A DNA stretch of 22,992 bases from an uncultured Erysipelotrichaceae bacterium. Lineage in GTDB: Bacteria; Bacillota_I; Bacilli_A; Erysipelotrichales; Erysipelotrichaceae. Every line of letters starts with the position of its first letter. The stretch's first letter is position 1. Made by a program: the position numbers and the translations under genes. Below are positions 5,440 through 13,398 of this stretch, one piece after another. The DNA lies in NCBI GenBank assembly GCA_900319505.1, contig ONOV01000140.1, positions 1 through 22,992 of the forward strand. The letters run 5' to 3'. The notes beneath the pieces are model-generated. The model saw only the letters and a list, made by a program, of their open reading frames with translations. It was not told the DNA's origin and did not search any database.

Positions 5440-8042
5440 TCATCGGCCCCGGTGCCGCCATGAAAGAAGACGCATCCTGGCTGGATGATGGATTGATGAC
5501 GTGCATTGAGACACTGAAGAAAGAAAACAGAGAAGTGCTGTTCTGTGGAGATGAGGCATCTGCGCCGCTTCTGGATGCCGATGAGGCATATCTGGAACCG
5601 GTCAGACTGGAATATGTTGCCCGGATTATCCGCCATGAAAGACCGGCATGGGTGATTCCCTATGCGGGCGGCCATCAGGCGTTGAAGCTTGTCAGAGAAC
5701 TCAAAAACAGAGGCGTCAGCGAAGAGTGCCGGTGTCAGCTGTTTGGCTGTGAACTGCTTGATACACCTTTAGGAGAAGCGGTCAGTGAAGGCAGTACACC
5801 GGAATACCTTTCCGGGGAAACGCTGGATCACTACCATAAGATACTGTGGCTGGCAGCCAGGGATTGTAAAGGGACGATTGTTCATCTTGTGAACGGTGAA
5901 CAGCTGGAAGACGCATCGCATAATGAAAGGGACAGCGTTCTTATCAGCCCGGCGTTCTCTCTTCATGATGAACTGAAACAGCGCATCGAAAAAGAAGTGG
6001 AACAGTTCATGACTTCTTTGAAGATGGTCGGGGTGTCTGCTTTTGTGATTGCAATTCATGCCGAGAGTGAAAAAGTACAGATCATGAAGGTAAGACCGTA
6101 TCTGGATCTTCTGACGGTATTTCTGGAAAGTGCTGCCGGCATGCATGCAGGGGCGCTGCAGGTTGAGCTGTTTCTGGGACATGAACTGCATCAGATCGAA
6201 AAGAGAGATGGCTGGACGGTACAGAAGCCGGCAGATAACGGCAGCACCAGGACATACGTCATCAGTCATGGTACCGTGCTCTCAGCTGCTCTGCATGATC
6301 TTGTCCTTTCAGATACGGATCAGATCAGCCGGCTTGATACAAATACTCTGCTGGCAAAGGCGGCTGAGCAGAAGCTGGAAGTGCTGCAGGAATTATTAAG
6401 CCGCAATGAAGCTGCTGACAAGGTGGCCGGGGTATCAGGAATCAAAGCAGAATTTCTGCAGGAATTGAAAAAGACGTGCCTTGATACTTCCCCGTATCCT
6501 CTTACCTGCATGCAGAAAGGCGTGCAGAAAGAAGGACGGGAAAATGTCATGGTACTGGGTGCTGTGCAGGAAGAAGCGAGCAGCCGCAGCATGTCGGCCG
6601 GGTGTATTGAAGCAGTGCAGGCTTTAAGCGAAAAATACAATGTGACACTGCTGGATCATACCATGGCTTCCTGCCATATGCCGATCAGAGATGTCTGCGT
6701 CTATAACGGCAGAGTCAGCCCGGAACATGTGCTGCAGCTTGTAAAGGAAAAGCACATACAGACAGTGTTTCTGAGCTTTGTCAAAGAGGACGGGGCAGAG
6801 CTGCAGAAAGTGCTGGAAGAAAACGGTATCGCAGTAAAGGATAGACCCCGGGATCTTTTTGAAGAAGCAGTCAGTACGATGGATCTGCCGCATACAATCA
6901 AAGTAAGATGTGAGAAAACAGAGGCGGTCAAAGAAGCAGAGAAGATCGGCTGGCCGGTCATGATCGAAGGAAAGGGGAACGGCCGTTCCAGAGCAGAAGT
7001 CATTGCGGATGAGAAACAGGCGGATCGCTTCCTGCAGGAAGTGGATGGAAACAGCGTGGAAGTGAAACAGTATCTGCCCAGCCGCATGGCGGATGTAACA
7101 GCCATCGGTGATGGCCGGGAAGTCTATGCGGCCGGTATTGTGGAAGAGATGGAAAGGGCCGGAGTCAATCAGGCAGATTCGATTGCCGTCTATCCTTCTT
7201 CAACCCTGACGGAAAAAGACCAGGCTGCCTTAGCTGAATATACAAGAGTTATCGGCAGAAAGCTGAAGGTGACCGGCATCTTCCGGGTCAGATTTCTGAT
7301 TGACGGTGATGGTACGATCCGCATCGGGGCAGTTCACAGAGGCTTTCATGAGGATGTGCCGTTTCTTGAGAAATGTACGGGAATGCGGCTGACGGCATCA
7401 GCCATGCGTGTATGGATGGGAGAGACCCTGAATGCATGCGGCTATTATGGCAATGTGCTGATGGAAAGAGAGATGTACTGTGTCAGAGTGCCGCTGTTTG
7501 AAACGGAAAAACAGCAGGCAGGTGAAGCTGCACTGTCCCTGGAAAAGAAGAGCTGCGCCCAGGCCATCGGCTGCGATGTGTCTTTATACAGAGCGCTGTA
7601 CAAAGGCATGCAGGCAAGCGGCATGAAGCTGTCCAACTACGGTACCGTACTGGCAACGGTGGCCGACAGTGATAAGGACCAGACGGTGGAGGTCATCCGG
7701 GGCTTCTATGATCTTGGCTTCAACATCATCGCTACATCCGGTACAGCTGAAGTACTGCGCCGCCATGGCATCCGTACCCACAGTCTTGATAAGATCTCGG
7801 ATGGATCCGATGAAATCTATCGGGCACTTCGGTCCGGCAATGTGAAATATGTCATTAATACAAGAGAAGCCGGCTATACGGCAGCGGAAACAGACGGCGT
7901 CAGGATCAGACGCTGTGCCATTGAAAATCAGGTGCCTGTGCTTTCTTCCCTGTCTGCTGCCCGTGCGCTTCTGCATGTACTGCAGCAGATCACGCTGCCG
8001 GTCAGACCATTCAGGAGGTCACATGAGACAGGAAACAGATGA
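5418..8042 (+). CDS. CarB-like protein (carbamoyl-phosphate synthase large-chain homologue), predicted pseudoenzyme
   Basis: It occupies the slot where carAB often stands in pyr operons, but is 874 aa against about 1070 for CarB. The CarB order can be followed: a first half (about 1-260; YLEPVRLEYVARIIRHERP matches the CarB pre-ATP-grasp region), an oligomerisation-like domain (about 275-355, AADKVAGVSGIKAEFLQELKK), a second half (about 375-690) and a C-terminal MGS effector domain (about 736-860). The ATP sites are destroyed. The first half lacks about 60 residues covering the ATP-grasp lid, and the metal-binding EMNPR reads KVRPY. In the second half RPSYVLGGR reads EGKGNGRSR and EVNPR reads GAVHR. 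Both glycine-rich PGGG-type loops are gone. The MGS pocket is kept: K753, T773, T776, K792 and N814 align with effector-pocket residues of E. coli CarB. The frame is continuous and uses the same codon style as its neighbours, so it is under selection. Confidence 0.88.
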   Translation: MAEEKVLIIGPGAAMKEDASWLDDGLMTCIETLKKENREVLFCGDEASAPLLDADEAYLEPVRLEYVARIIRHERPAWVIPYAGGHQALKLVRELKNRGVSEECRCQLFGCELLDTPLGEAVSEGSTPEYLSGETLDHYHKILWLAARDCKGTIVHLVNGEQLEDASHNERDSVLISPAFSLHDELKQRIEKEVEQFMTSLKMVGVSAFVIAIHAESEKVQIMKVRPYLDLLTVFLESAAGMHAGALQVELFLGHELHQIEKRDGWTVQKPADNGSTRTYVISHGTVLSAALHDLVLSDTDQISRLDTNTLLAKAAEQKLEVLQELLSRNEAADKVAGVSGIKAEFLQELKKTCLDTSPYPLTCMQKGVQKEGRENVMVLGAVQEEASSRSMSAGCIEAVQALSEKYNVTLLDHTMASCHMPIRDVCVYNGRVSPEHVLQLVKEKHIQTVFLSFVKEDGAELQKVLEENGIAVKDRPRDLFEEAVSTMDLPHTIKVRCEKTEAVKEAEKIGWPVMIEGKGNGRSRAEVIADEKQADRFLQEVDGNSVEVKQYLPSRMADVTAIGDGREVYAAGIVEEMERAGVNQADSIAVYPSSTLTEKDQAALAEYTRVIGRKLKVTGIFRVRFLIDGDGTIRIGAVHRGFHEDVPFLEKCTGMRLTASAMRVWMGETLNACGYYGNVLMEREMYCVRVPLFETEKQQAGEAALSLEKKSCAQAIGCDVSLYRALYKGMQASGMKLSNYGTVLATVADSDKDQTVEVIRGFYDLGFNIIATSGTAEVLRRHGIRTHSLDKISDGSDEIYRALRSGNVKYVINTREAGYTAAETDGVRIRRCAIENQVPVLSSLSAARALLHVLQQITLPVRPFRRSHETGNR

Positions 8043-8751
8043 AATTCTTTCAAATCGAAACATTGCCCGCAGTGTATATGAGATGAGACTGAAAGCTGAT
8101 ACGGATGACATTCATCCCGGCCAGTTTGTCGATATTGCGCTGCCTGGCAGATATCTCAGAAGACCCATCAGCGTATGTCAGGCAAAAGACGGCGTGCTGA
8201 CGCTGATCTATAAGGCGGTCGGCCATGGCACAGAGCAGATGAGTCACATGCAGGCAGGTGAGAAGCTTGACGTGCTGCTGCCTGCAGGCAATGGCTATGA
8301 TCTGACAAGAGCAGGTGGATATCCGCTGCTTGTCGGGGGCGGGGTCGGCGTACCGCCGCTATACATGCTGGCTGAAAAGCTTTCAAAGAATAGCCATGTT
8401 ACGGTGATACTTGGCTTTAATGCGAAGGATGAAATTTTCTATGAACAGGAATTCAGAAAACTTGGCTGTGATGTGATTGTATGTACAGCGGATGGCTCCT
8501 GCGGCATAAAGGGATTTGTCACGGATGGATTGAAGATGGTTAAGCAGTACAGCTATGTATATGCCTGCGGTCCGGCGGTAATGCTGAAAAATATAGACAG
8601 CATGCTGGAAAGCGATGGAGAGTATTCCATGGAAGAAAGAATGGGATGCGGCTTCGGGGTGTGTCTTGGCTGTACGATCGTTACAAGAGAAGGAGCGAAG
8701 CGTGTGTGTGCGGATGGACCGGTGTTTGACAGGAAGGTGCTTGTATGGTGA
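8023..8751 (+). CDS. pyrK: PyrK, FAD/[2Fe-2S] electron-transfer subunit of dihydroorotate dehydrogenase B
   Basis: PyrK passes electrons from the PyrD FMN to NAD+. The ATG at 8023 was chosen because AGGAGG lies just upstream (8013-8018) and the protein then begins like other PyrK proteins; a longer reading frame upstream is CarB-like sequence in another frame. The FAD part is seen in GRYLRRPISVCQ, the nucleotide-binding part in LLVGGGVGVPPLYMLAEKL, and the [2Fe-2S] ligands are C209-x4-C214-x2-C217-x11-C229. The product is 242 aa, slightly short for the family. It overlaps the CarB-like gene by 20 bases and pyrD by 7. Confidence 0.96.
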   Translation: MRQETDEILSNRNIARSVYEMRLKADTDDIHPGQFVDIALPGRYLRRPISVCQAKDGVLTLIYKAVGHGTEQMSHMQAGEKLDVLLPAGNGYDLTRAGGYPLLVGGGVGVPPLYMLAEKLSKNSHVTVILGFNAKDEIFYEQEFRKLGCDVIVCTADGSCGIKGFVTDGLKMVKQYSYVYACGPAVMLKNIDSMLESDGEYSMEERMGCGFGVCLGCTIVTREGAKRVCADGPVFDRKVLVW

Positions 8752-9644
8752 ATACAAAGGTGAATCTCTGCGGGATTGAACTGGACAATCCGGTCATACC
8801 GGCTTCCGGTACATTCGGCTATGGCTATGAATATGCGCAGTTCTATGACATCAATATGCTTGGTTCGTTCTCCTTCAAGGGAACGACCCTGCAGCCAAGA
8901 ACCGGCAATGTACAGCCGCGCATTGCGGAATGTGATGCCGGTCTTCTGAATGCCGTGGGTCTGCAGAATCCCGGGGTAGACCGGGTTATTGCGGAAGAAC
9001 TGCCGAAGATGCGTGAAGTATTCCATAAGAAGGTTATGGCAAATGTGTCAGGCTTTTCCATACCGGATTATGTGGAAGTGGTCCGAAAACTGAATCAGGA
9101 AGACTGCATCGGCTGGTTTGAAATCAATATCTCCTGTCCTAATGTAAAGGGCGGCGGGATGTCATTTGGAACAGATCCGAAAAGCGCTTATGAAGTCACT
9201 CAGGCCGTGAAGGCGGTCAGTACCAGACCGGTAATTGTCAAGCTGTCGCCTAATGTCACAGACATTGTCAGTATTGCCAGGGCCTGTGAACAGGCTGGGG
9301 CAGATGGCATCAGTCTGATTAATACGCTGCTTGGCATGCGGATTGATCTGAAAACAGGAAAGCCGTTATTAGGCAATATGACCGGCGGGTATTCCGGTCC
9401 CGGGGTATTCCCGGTGGCTGTGCGAATGGTCTATCAGGTGGCCCATGCCGTAAAGATTCCGGTAGTTGGTCTTGGCGGGATTTCCAGTGCGGAGAATATT
9501 CTGGAAATGATGATGGCCGGGGCCAGAGCAGTAGAGGTAGGATCAACGAATCTGATTGATCCATGGGCATGTCAGAAGATGATCGAAGATCTTCCTGCAT
9601 GCATGGAAAAGTATCATATAGAAAGCCTGGAGGAATTAGGATGA
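8745..9644 (+). CDS. pyrD: Dihydroorotate dehydrogenase B catalytic subunit, PyrD
   Basis: It oxidises dihydroorotate to orotate with FMN, step 4. This is a class 1B enzyme: catalytic Cys is C131 in NISCPN, FMN-phosphate glycines lie in VVGLGGIS and VGSTN, and the N-terminus LDNPVIPASGTFGYG is typical. It has 299 aa, the normal length. Adjacent pyrK shows that NAD+ is the electron acceptor, in line with a low-oxygen lifestyle. Its stop overlaps the pyrF start (ATGA). Confidence 0.97.
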   Translation: MVNTKVNLCGIELDNPVIPASGTFGYGYEYAQFYDINMLGSFSFKGTTLQPRTGNVQPRIAECDAGLLNAVGLQNPGVDRVIAEELPKMREVFHKKVMANVSGFSIPDYVEVVRKLNQEDCIGWFEINISCPNVKGGGMSFGTDPKSAYEVTQAVKAVSTRPVIVKLSPNVTDIVSIARACEQAGADGISLINTLLGMRIDLKTGKPLLGNMTGGYSGPGVFPVAVRMVYQVAHAVKIPVVGLGGISSAENILEMMMAGARAVEVGSTNLIDPWACQKMIEDLPACMEKYHIESLEELG

Positions 9645-10339
9645 AAGACGTCATTATTGCATGTGATTTTGCGACAAGAGAAGAGACACTGAAGTTTCTG
9701 GATCAGTTCAGGGAGGAGAAGCCCTTTGTCAAGATCGGCATGGAACTGTACTATGCCGAAGGTCCATCCATTGTGAGAGAGATCAAGGCAAGAGGCCATA
9801 AGATCTTTCTTGATCTGAAGCTGCACGATATTCCCAATACAGTGAAAAAGGCCATGCATGTGCTGTCCCTTCTGGATGTGGATATTGTCAATGTACATGC
9901 GGCCGGTACAATTGCCATGATGCAGGCCGGGCTGGAAGGTCTGACAAGACCCGATGGAACACGTCCCAGGCTTATTGCCGTTACTCAGCTGACCAGTACA
10001 GATCAGAAGGCCATGGAAGAGGAACTGCTCATCCATGAGCCGATGGCGGAAGTGGTCATGCATTATGCCGAGAATGCAAAGAAGGCGGGGCTCGATGGTG
10101 TTGTCTGCTCACCGCTGGAGGCTGGTGTTGTCCATGAAAGGTGCGGTGCTGATTTCTTGACGGTGACCCCGGGCATCCGCCTGGCAGGGGATGACAAAGG
10201 TGATCAGAAGAGAGTCATGACACCGGCGGATGCCGCAAAGATCGGTTCTGATTATATTGTGGTAGGCCGTTCCATTACCAGGGCAGCAGATCCTGTGGCT
10301 GCCTATCGTGAATGTGTAAGAGAGTTCAAAGGAGAGTAG
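9641..10339 (+). CDS. pyrF: Orotidine 5'-phosphate decarboxylase, PyrF
   Basis: It converts OMP to UMP, the last step. The catalytic Asp-Lys-Asp array is intact: D58, K60 and D63 in DLKLHDIPNTV. The phosphate-binding VTPGIR and VVGRSITRA segments are present. The ATG at 9641 overlaps the pyrD stop and has GGAGG 10 bases upstream; the product is 232 aa, the usual size for the short bacterial form. The gene is followed by pyrE after 3 bases. Confidence 0.97.
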   Translation: MKDVIIACDFATREETLKFLDQFREEKPFVKIGMELYYAEGPSIVREIKARGHKIFLDLKLHDIPNTVKKAMHVLSLLDVDIVNVHAAGTIAMMQAGLEGLTRPDGTRPRLIAVTQLTSTDQKAMEEELLIHEPMAEVVMHYAENAKKAGLDGVVCSPLEAGVVHERCGADFLTVTPGIRLAGDDKGDQKRVMTPADAAKIGSDYIVVGRSITRAADPVAAYRECVREFKGE

Positions 10340-10342
10340 GCA

Positions 10343-10981
10343 ATGACACGCAGTGAAACAATCGCAAAAGATTTATTATCCATTAAAGCAGTATTCTTTT
10401 CCCCGGATCAGCCTTTTACCTGGGCCAGCGGCATTCATTCTCCGATTTACTGTGACAACCGTCTGACACTGAGTGATGTAAAGGTCAGAGAAGATGTGGA
10501 AACAGGTCTGGCTGAACTGGTGAAGGAAAATTATCCGGATGCTGAGATTCTGATGGGAACATCTACGGCCGGTATTGCCCATGCGGCGATTACGGGCTAT
10601 AAGCTGGGTCTGCCGATGGGCTATGTACGTACCGGTTCCAAAGATCATGGTCGTAAGAACCAGATTGAAGGCAAGCTGGAAAAAGGCCAGAAGACAGTTG
10701 TTGTGGAGGATCTGATTTCCACGGCAGGTTCCTGTGTGGATGTGGTCAATGTATTAAGAGAAGCAGGGGCAGATGTGCTTGGTATTGTATCCATTGTAAC
10801 GTACGGCATGGACAAGGCAGAGAACAGACTGGCTGAGAATCATGTGAAGAATATCTCCCTGACCGACTTTGATACCATTGCCAGATGCGCTGCTGAAGAG
10901 GGTTATATCAAAGAGAGCGATGTCGAAAAGGTGATTGCGTTCCGCAATCATCCGGACGATGAAAGCTGGATGAAGAAATGA
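10343..10981 (+). CDS. pyrE: Orotate phosphoribosyltransferase, PyrE
   Basis: It makes OMP from orotate and PRPP, step 5. The PRPP loop VVVEDLISTAGS is intact, and the flexible-loop residues GSKDHGRKNQIEG and the orotate-side SGIHSPIYCDNR are present. It has 212 aa, the normal size. GGAGAG lies 7 bases before the ATG. The stop overlaps the pyrB start (ATGA), giving translational coupling. Confidence 0.97.
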   Translation: MTRSETIAKDLLSIKAVFFSPDQPFTWASGIHSPIYCDNRLTLSDVKVREDVETGLAELVKENYPDAEILMGTSTAGIAHAAITGYKLGLPMGYVRTGSKDHGRKNQIEGKLEKGQKTVVVEDLISTAGSCVDVVNVLREAGADVLGIVSIVTYGMDKAENRLAENHVKNISLTDFDTIARCAAEEGYIKESDVEKVIAFRNHPDDESWMKK

Positions 10982-12057
10982 AAGACCTGATTGATATCAT
11001 GGATCTTTCCGTGGCGGACATCCAGGGACTGATCGATGATGCCGTGGACATGATGAATCATCCCGAAAAGTATGATTCATGCATGAAGGGTAAAAGACTG
11101 GCCGCCCTGTTCTATGAACCCAGTACCAGAACCAGATTCTCCTTTCTTGCGGCCATGCAGGGATTAGGGGGAGATGTCATCGGGTTTACCGGGGCGGCCT
11201 CTTCTTCTGTATCAAAGGGAGAAAGTGTGCATGATACGGCCAAGGTTGTTTCAGAGCTGGCGGATATCATAGTCATGCGCCATAACATGGAAGGGGCGCC
11301 GCTTGCGGCAGCGCAGGCGGTGGATATTCCGGTCATCAATGCCGGTGACGGCGGCCATGCCCATCCTACCCAGACGCTGGCGGATCTCTGTACAATTTAC
11401 CGGGAAAAGGGCAGACTGGATCATCTGACCATAGGCGTATGCGGTGATCTGCGCTATGGCCGCACGGTACATTCTCTGTTAAGAGCACTGATGCGCTATG
11501 AAGGACTGAAGGTGGTTCTGATTTCACCGGATGAGCTGCGACTGCCGAAGTATGTCAGGGCAGAGCTGGAAGAGAAAGGCATTCCGTATATTGAAACGGT
11601 ATCTCTGGAAGGGGCGCTGCCGTTACTTGATGTACTGTATATGACCCGCATCCAGAAGGAACGGTTCAATTCACTTGTGACCTATGACCGGCTGAAGAAC
11701 AGCTATATTCTGGACATGGACAAGCTTTCCCGGGCAAAGAAGGATTGTATTGTCATGCATCCGCTGCCAAGAGTGAATGAGATTTCCGTGGAAGTGGATG
11801 ATGATCCCAGAGCATGCTATTTCAAGCAGGTATACAACGGCCGCTATATGCGGATGGCATTGATCCGAAGGCTTCTTCTGGAAAATGATCATCACAGGTA
11901 TGTGCCCCAGGGTGAAATCGTAAAGGATAAATATATCTGCCACAATGAGCGGTGTATTACATCCTGTGAACAGGAAATCCACCATTACTTCAGGCGGATT
12001 GATAAAAATCATCCCTACCGGTGCATCTATTGTGAGGCAAGAGCGGAAGAGGAATAA
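10978..12057 (+). CDS. pyrB: Aspartate carbamoyltransferase with fused PyrI-type zinc domain, PyrB
   Basis: It joins carbamoyl phosphate and aspartate, step 2. The catalytic chain is complete: FYEPSTRTRFSF and SVSKGES for carbamoyl phosphate, HPTQTLADL, and the aspartate-side HPLPRVNEI. A catalytic chain is about 310 aa, but this protein has 359. Residues about 310-359 form a four-cysteine unit C321-x4-C326-x22-C349-x2-C352, with CHNERCITS and YRCIYCE matching the zinc domain of the separate regulatory chain PyrI (C-x4-C-x23-C-x2-C in E. coli). That PyrI domain contacts the catalytic chain. The nucleotide-binding domain of PyrI is absent, and no pyrI gene follows. The fusion is in one frame with no ambiguity. 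It is the last gene of the operon; I see no terminator directly after it. Confidence 0.95.
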   Translation: MKDLIDIMDLSVADIQGLIDDAVDMMNHPEKYDSCMKGKRLAALFYEPSTRTRFSFLAAMQGLGGDVIGFTGAASSSVSKGESVHDTAKVVSELADIIVMRHNMEGAPLAAAQAVDIPVINAGDGGHAHPTQTLADLCTIYREKGRLDHLTIGVCGDLRYGRTVHSLLRALMRYEGLKVVLISPDELRLPKYVRAELEEKGIPYIETVSLEGALPLLDVLYMTRIQKERFNSLVTYDRLKNSYILDMDKLSRAKKDCIVMHPLPRVNEISVEVDDDPRACYFKQVYNGRYMRMALIRRLLLENDHHRYVPQGEIVKDKYICHNERCITSCEQEIHHYFRRIDKNHPYRCIYCEARAEEE

Positions 12058-12094
12058 GAGGAATGGCATATGCTGTTTCTCTTTTCATTTGCTG

Positions 12095-12100
12095 TATAAT
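12095..12100 (+). promoter_or_regulatory. -10 box before the GNAT gene
   Basis: A perfect TATAAT 22 bases before the ATG, with only a weak -35 upstream. It would give a leader of about 16 nt that includes the ribosome binding site. The gene could also be reached by read-through from pyrB, since no terminator lies between them. Confidence 0.4.
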
Positions 12101-12122
12101 GACTGACAAAGGAGGCAGGAGT

Positions 12123-12743
12123 ATGGAAAAGATTGAAACAGAGCGTCTGCTGCTGAGACCATGGCAGAAAGAGGATGTGCCTGCCTGCTATGAACTGGCA
12201 AAAGACCCGGATGTCGGGCCGATGTGCGGATGGAATCCGCACAAAGACATGGCTGAGACAAAAAGGATTGTGGAGACGGTTCTGATGGTGCCTGACACAT
12301 ATGCCATTGTCCGTCAGGAAGATGGAGCATTGATCGGCAATATTGCCCTGCGGAAGATGAATGGCACGCATGCGGAGATCGGCTGCTGGCTGGGCCGGCC
12401 GTACTGGGGCCATCAGTACATTGAAGAGGCTGCCCAGGCTCTGATTCATTATGCAGTGATGGATCTCGGGTATGAAACTTTCATCTGGCATTATTATGAC
12501 GGCAATCATCAGTCCATGCGGGCTGCTGAGAAGCTCGGCTTTCATGAGGATGGCACATTTGAGCAGAAGAATCCGATTCTGAACCGCACGCTTCTTGTTC
12601 ATCGTATGGAGAGAGAGATCGAATGGAAACAGAAGACGGCATGGATTGAAGAAAATGCCAGTTTCTCACAGCAGTATCAGGGCTATTATGGAGAGTCTGA
12701 CGGCACGCATACCTTTGATCTTCTGGATGATGAGGAAAAGTAA
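12123..12743 (+). CDS. GNAT acetyltransferase, RimJ/RimL type
   Basis: The start IETERLLLRPWQKEDVPACYELAKDPDVG is diagnostic of RimJ/RimL-like N-acetyltransferases, and the acetyl-CoA region is seen around GYWxxG-like RPYWGHQYIEEAAQAL and NHQSMRAAEKLGFHEDG. The protein has 206 aa; residues about 175-206 are an extra acidic, Gln/Tyr-rich tail beyond the fold. The ATG at 12123 has GGAGG 8 bases upstream; an ATG further up has none. The substrate is unknown. Confidence 0.88.
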   Translation: MEKIETERLLLRPWQKEDVPACYELAKDPDVGPMCGWNPHKDMAETKRIVETVLMVPDTYAIVRQEDGALIGNIALRKMNGTHAEIGCWLGRPYWGHQYIEEAAQALIHYAVMDLGYETFIWHYYDGNHQSMRAAEKLGFHEDGTFEQKNPILNRTLLVHRMEREIEWKQKTAWIEENASFSQQYQGYYGESDGTHTFDLLDDEEK

Positions 12744-12765
12744 AGCATTGTTTTCATGATGCTTT
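12742..12765 (+). other. Perfect hairpin at the end of the GNAT gene
   Basis: AAAGCAT (12742-12748) and ATGCTTT (12759-12765) form a 7-bp stem with a 10-nt loop, starting in the GNAT stop codon and ending beside the GAGGG site of the next gene. There is no T-tract, so it is a weak terminator at best and may affect translation of the next gene. Confidence 0.4.
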
Positions 12766-12782
12766 GAGGGTAACATGGTGCT

Positions 12783-13352
12783 ATGAGTGAGATTATGAAT
12801 ACAACCGTAACAATAGGACAGGCTGTTGGGGTATTGGAGCTGATCCTGTCTGTTCTGATCTGTTTCTTCGGCTATAAGATGATGAAACAGCTGATGGCAT
12901 TCTGCGGGTTTCTGCTTGGTTTTGCCGTCGGCTATTATGTACTGTATACGTATGGCGGCGGCCTGCCGGCCTATGTGCCGTTTCTTGCCGGGGTGATTCT
13001 GGGCGTGGTTCTGGCAGTACTGGCCATGAAACTGTATAAGCTTGGCGTCTTTCTGTATGCCGGTTTTCTGGCTGCTTCCGTTGTGTACAATCTGAGTTAT
13101 CCGCCGGGACCTGTATGGCATTACCTTTCCCTGGCAATGACGCTGGCCGCCTTCATTCTGGCTGGATGGCTGGCGGTAAAGTTTGCCCGGACAGTACTTG
13201 TACTGATTACCGGAATCGGCGGGGCCTGGCAGGCGGTGGATGCGCTGTACGGGCTGTGGCCGGCGCTTGGCGGCTTCGGTCTTTCCCTGCTTGTGTTCAG
13301 GCTGGTGCTGGCTGCGCTGGGCCTGACGTATCAGTTTATTACTGGAAAATAG
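12783..13352 (+). CDS. Multi-pass membrane protein, DUF4203/TMEM198-like
   Basis: A very hydrophobic 189-aa protein with about six to seven membrane segments spread evenly from residue 12 to 185. Short loops carry Gly-rich turns such as GFLLGFAVGYYVL. The pattern resembles the DUF4203/TMEM198 group, whose function is unsettled. The Shine-Dalgarno (GAGGG) lies 12 bases upstream, a little far. A nearer upstream ATG runs into a stop after three codons. It ends before a bidirectional terminator. Confidence 0.75.
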   Translation: MSEIMNTTVTIGQAVGVLELILSVLICFFGYKMMKQLMAFCGFLLGFAVGYYVLYTYGGGLPAYVPFLAGVILGVVLAVLAMKLYKLGVFLYAGFLAASVVYNLSYPPGPVWHYLSLAMTLAAFILAGWLAVKFARTVLVLITGIGGAWQAVDALYGLWPALGGFGLSLLVFRLVLAALGLTYQFITGK

Positions 13353-13362
13353 AAACATCATA

Positions 13363-13394
13363 AAAGGTCTGATCCAATTGCGGATCAGACCTTT
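13363..13394. terminator. Bidirectional intrinsic terminator
   Basis: A perfect 13-bp stem (AAAGGTCTGATCC/GGATCAGACCTTT) with a 6-nt loop lies between two convergent genes. T-rich sequence follows on the plus strand (TTTGGTTTTAT) and the minus strand (TTTTATGATG). It ends the plus-strand membrane gene and minus-strand asnA. Confidence 0.92.
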
Positions 13395-13398
13395 GGTT

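Noticed and set aside
7849..8022. Possible N-terminal extension of PyrK upstream of 8023
   Set aside because: The extension lies within the MGS domain code of the CarB-like gene in another frame and has no PyrK-like sequence; AGGAGG precedes the ATG at 8023.
5418..8042. CarB-like gene as a product of frameshift or assembly error
   Set aside because: One continuous frame covers all domains and the motif losses are substitutions spread over the chain, not a break at one point.
12666..13361. Open minus-strand frame of 231 codons opposite the GNAT tail and the membrane protein
   Set aside because: Gln/His/Arg-rich composition typical of the complement of a hydrophobic gene; no ribosome binding site and it runs into the terminator.
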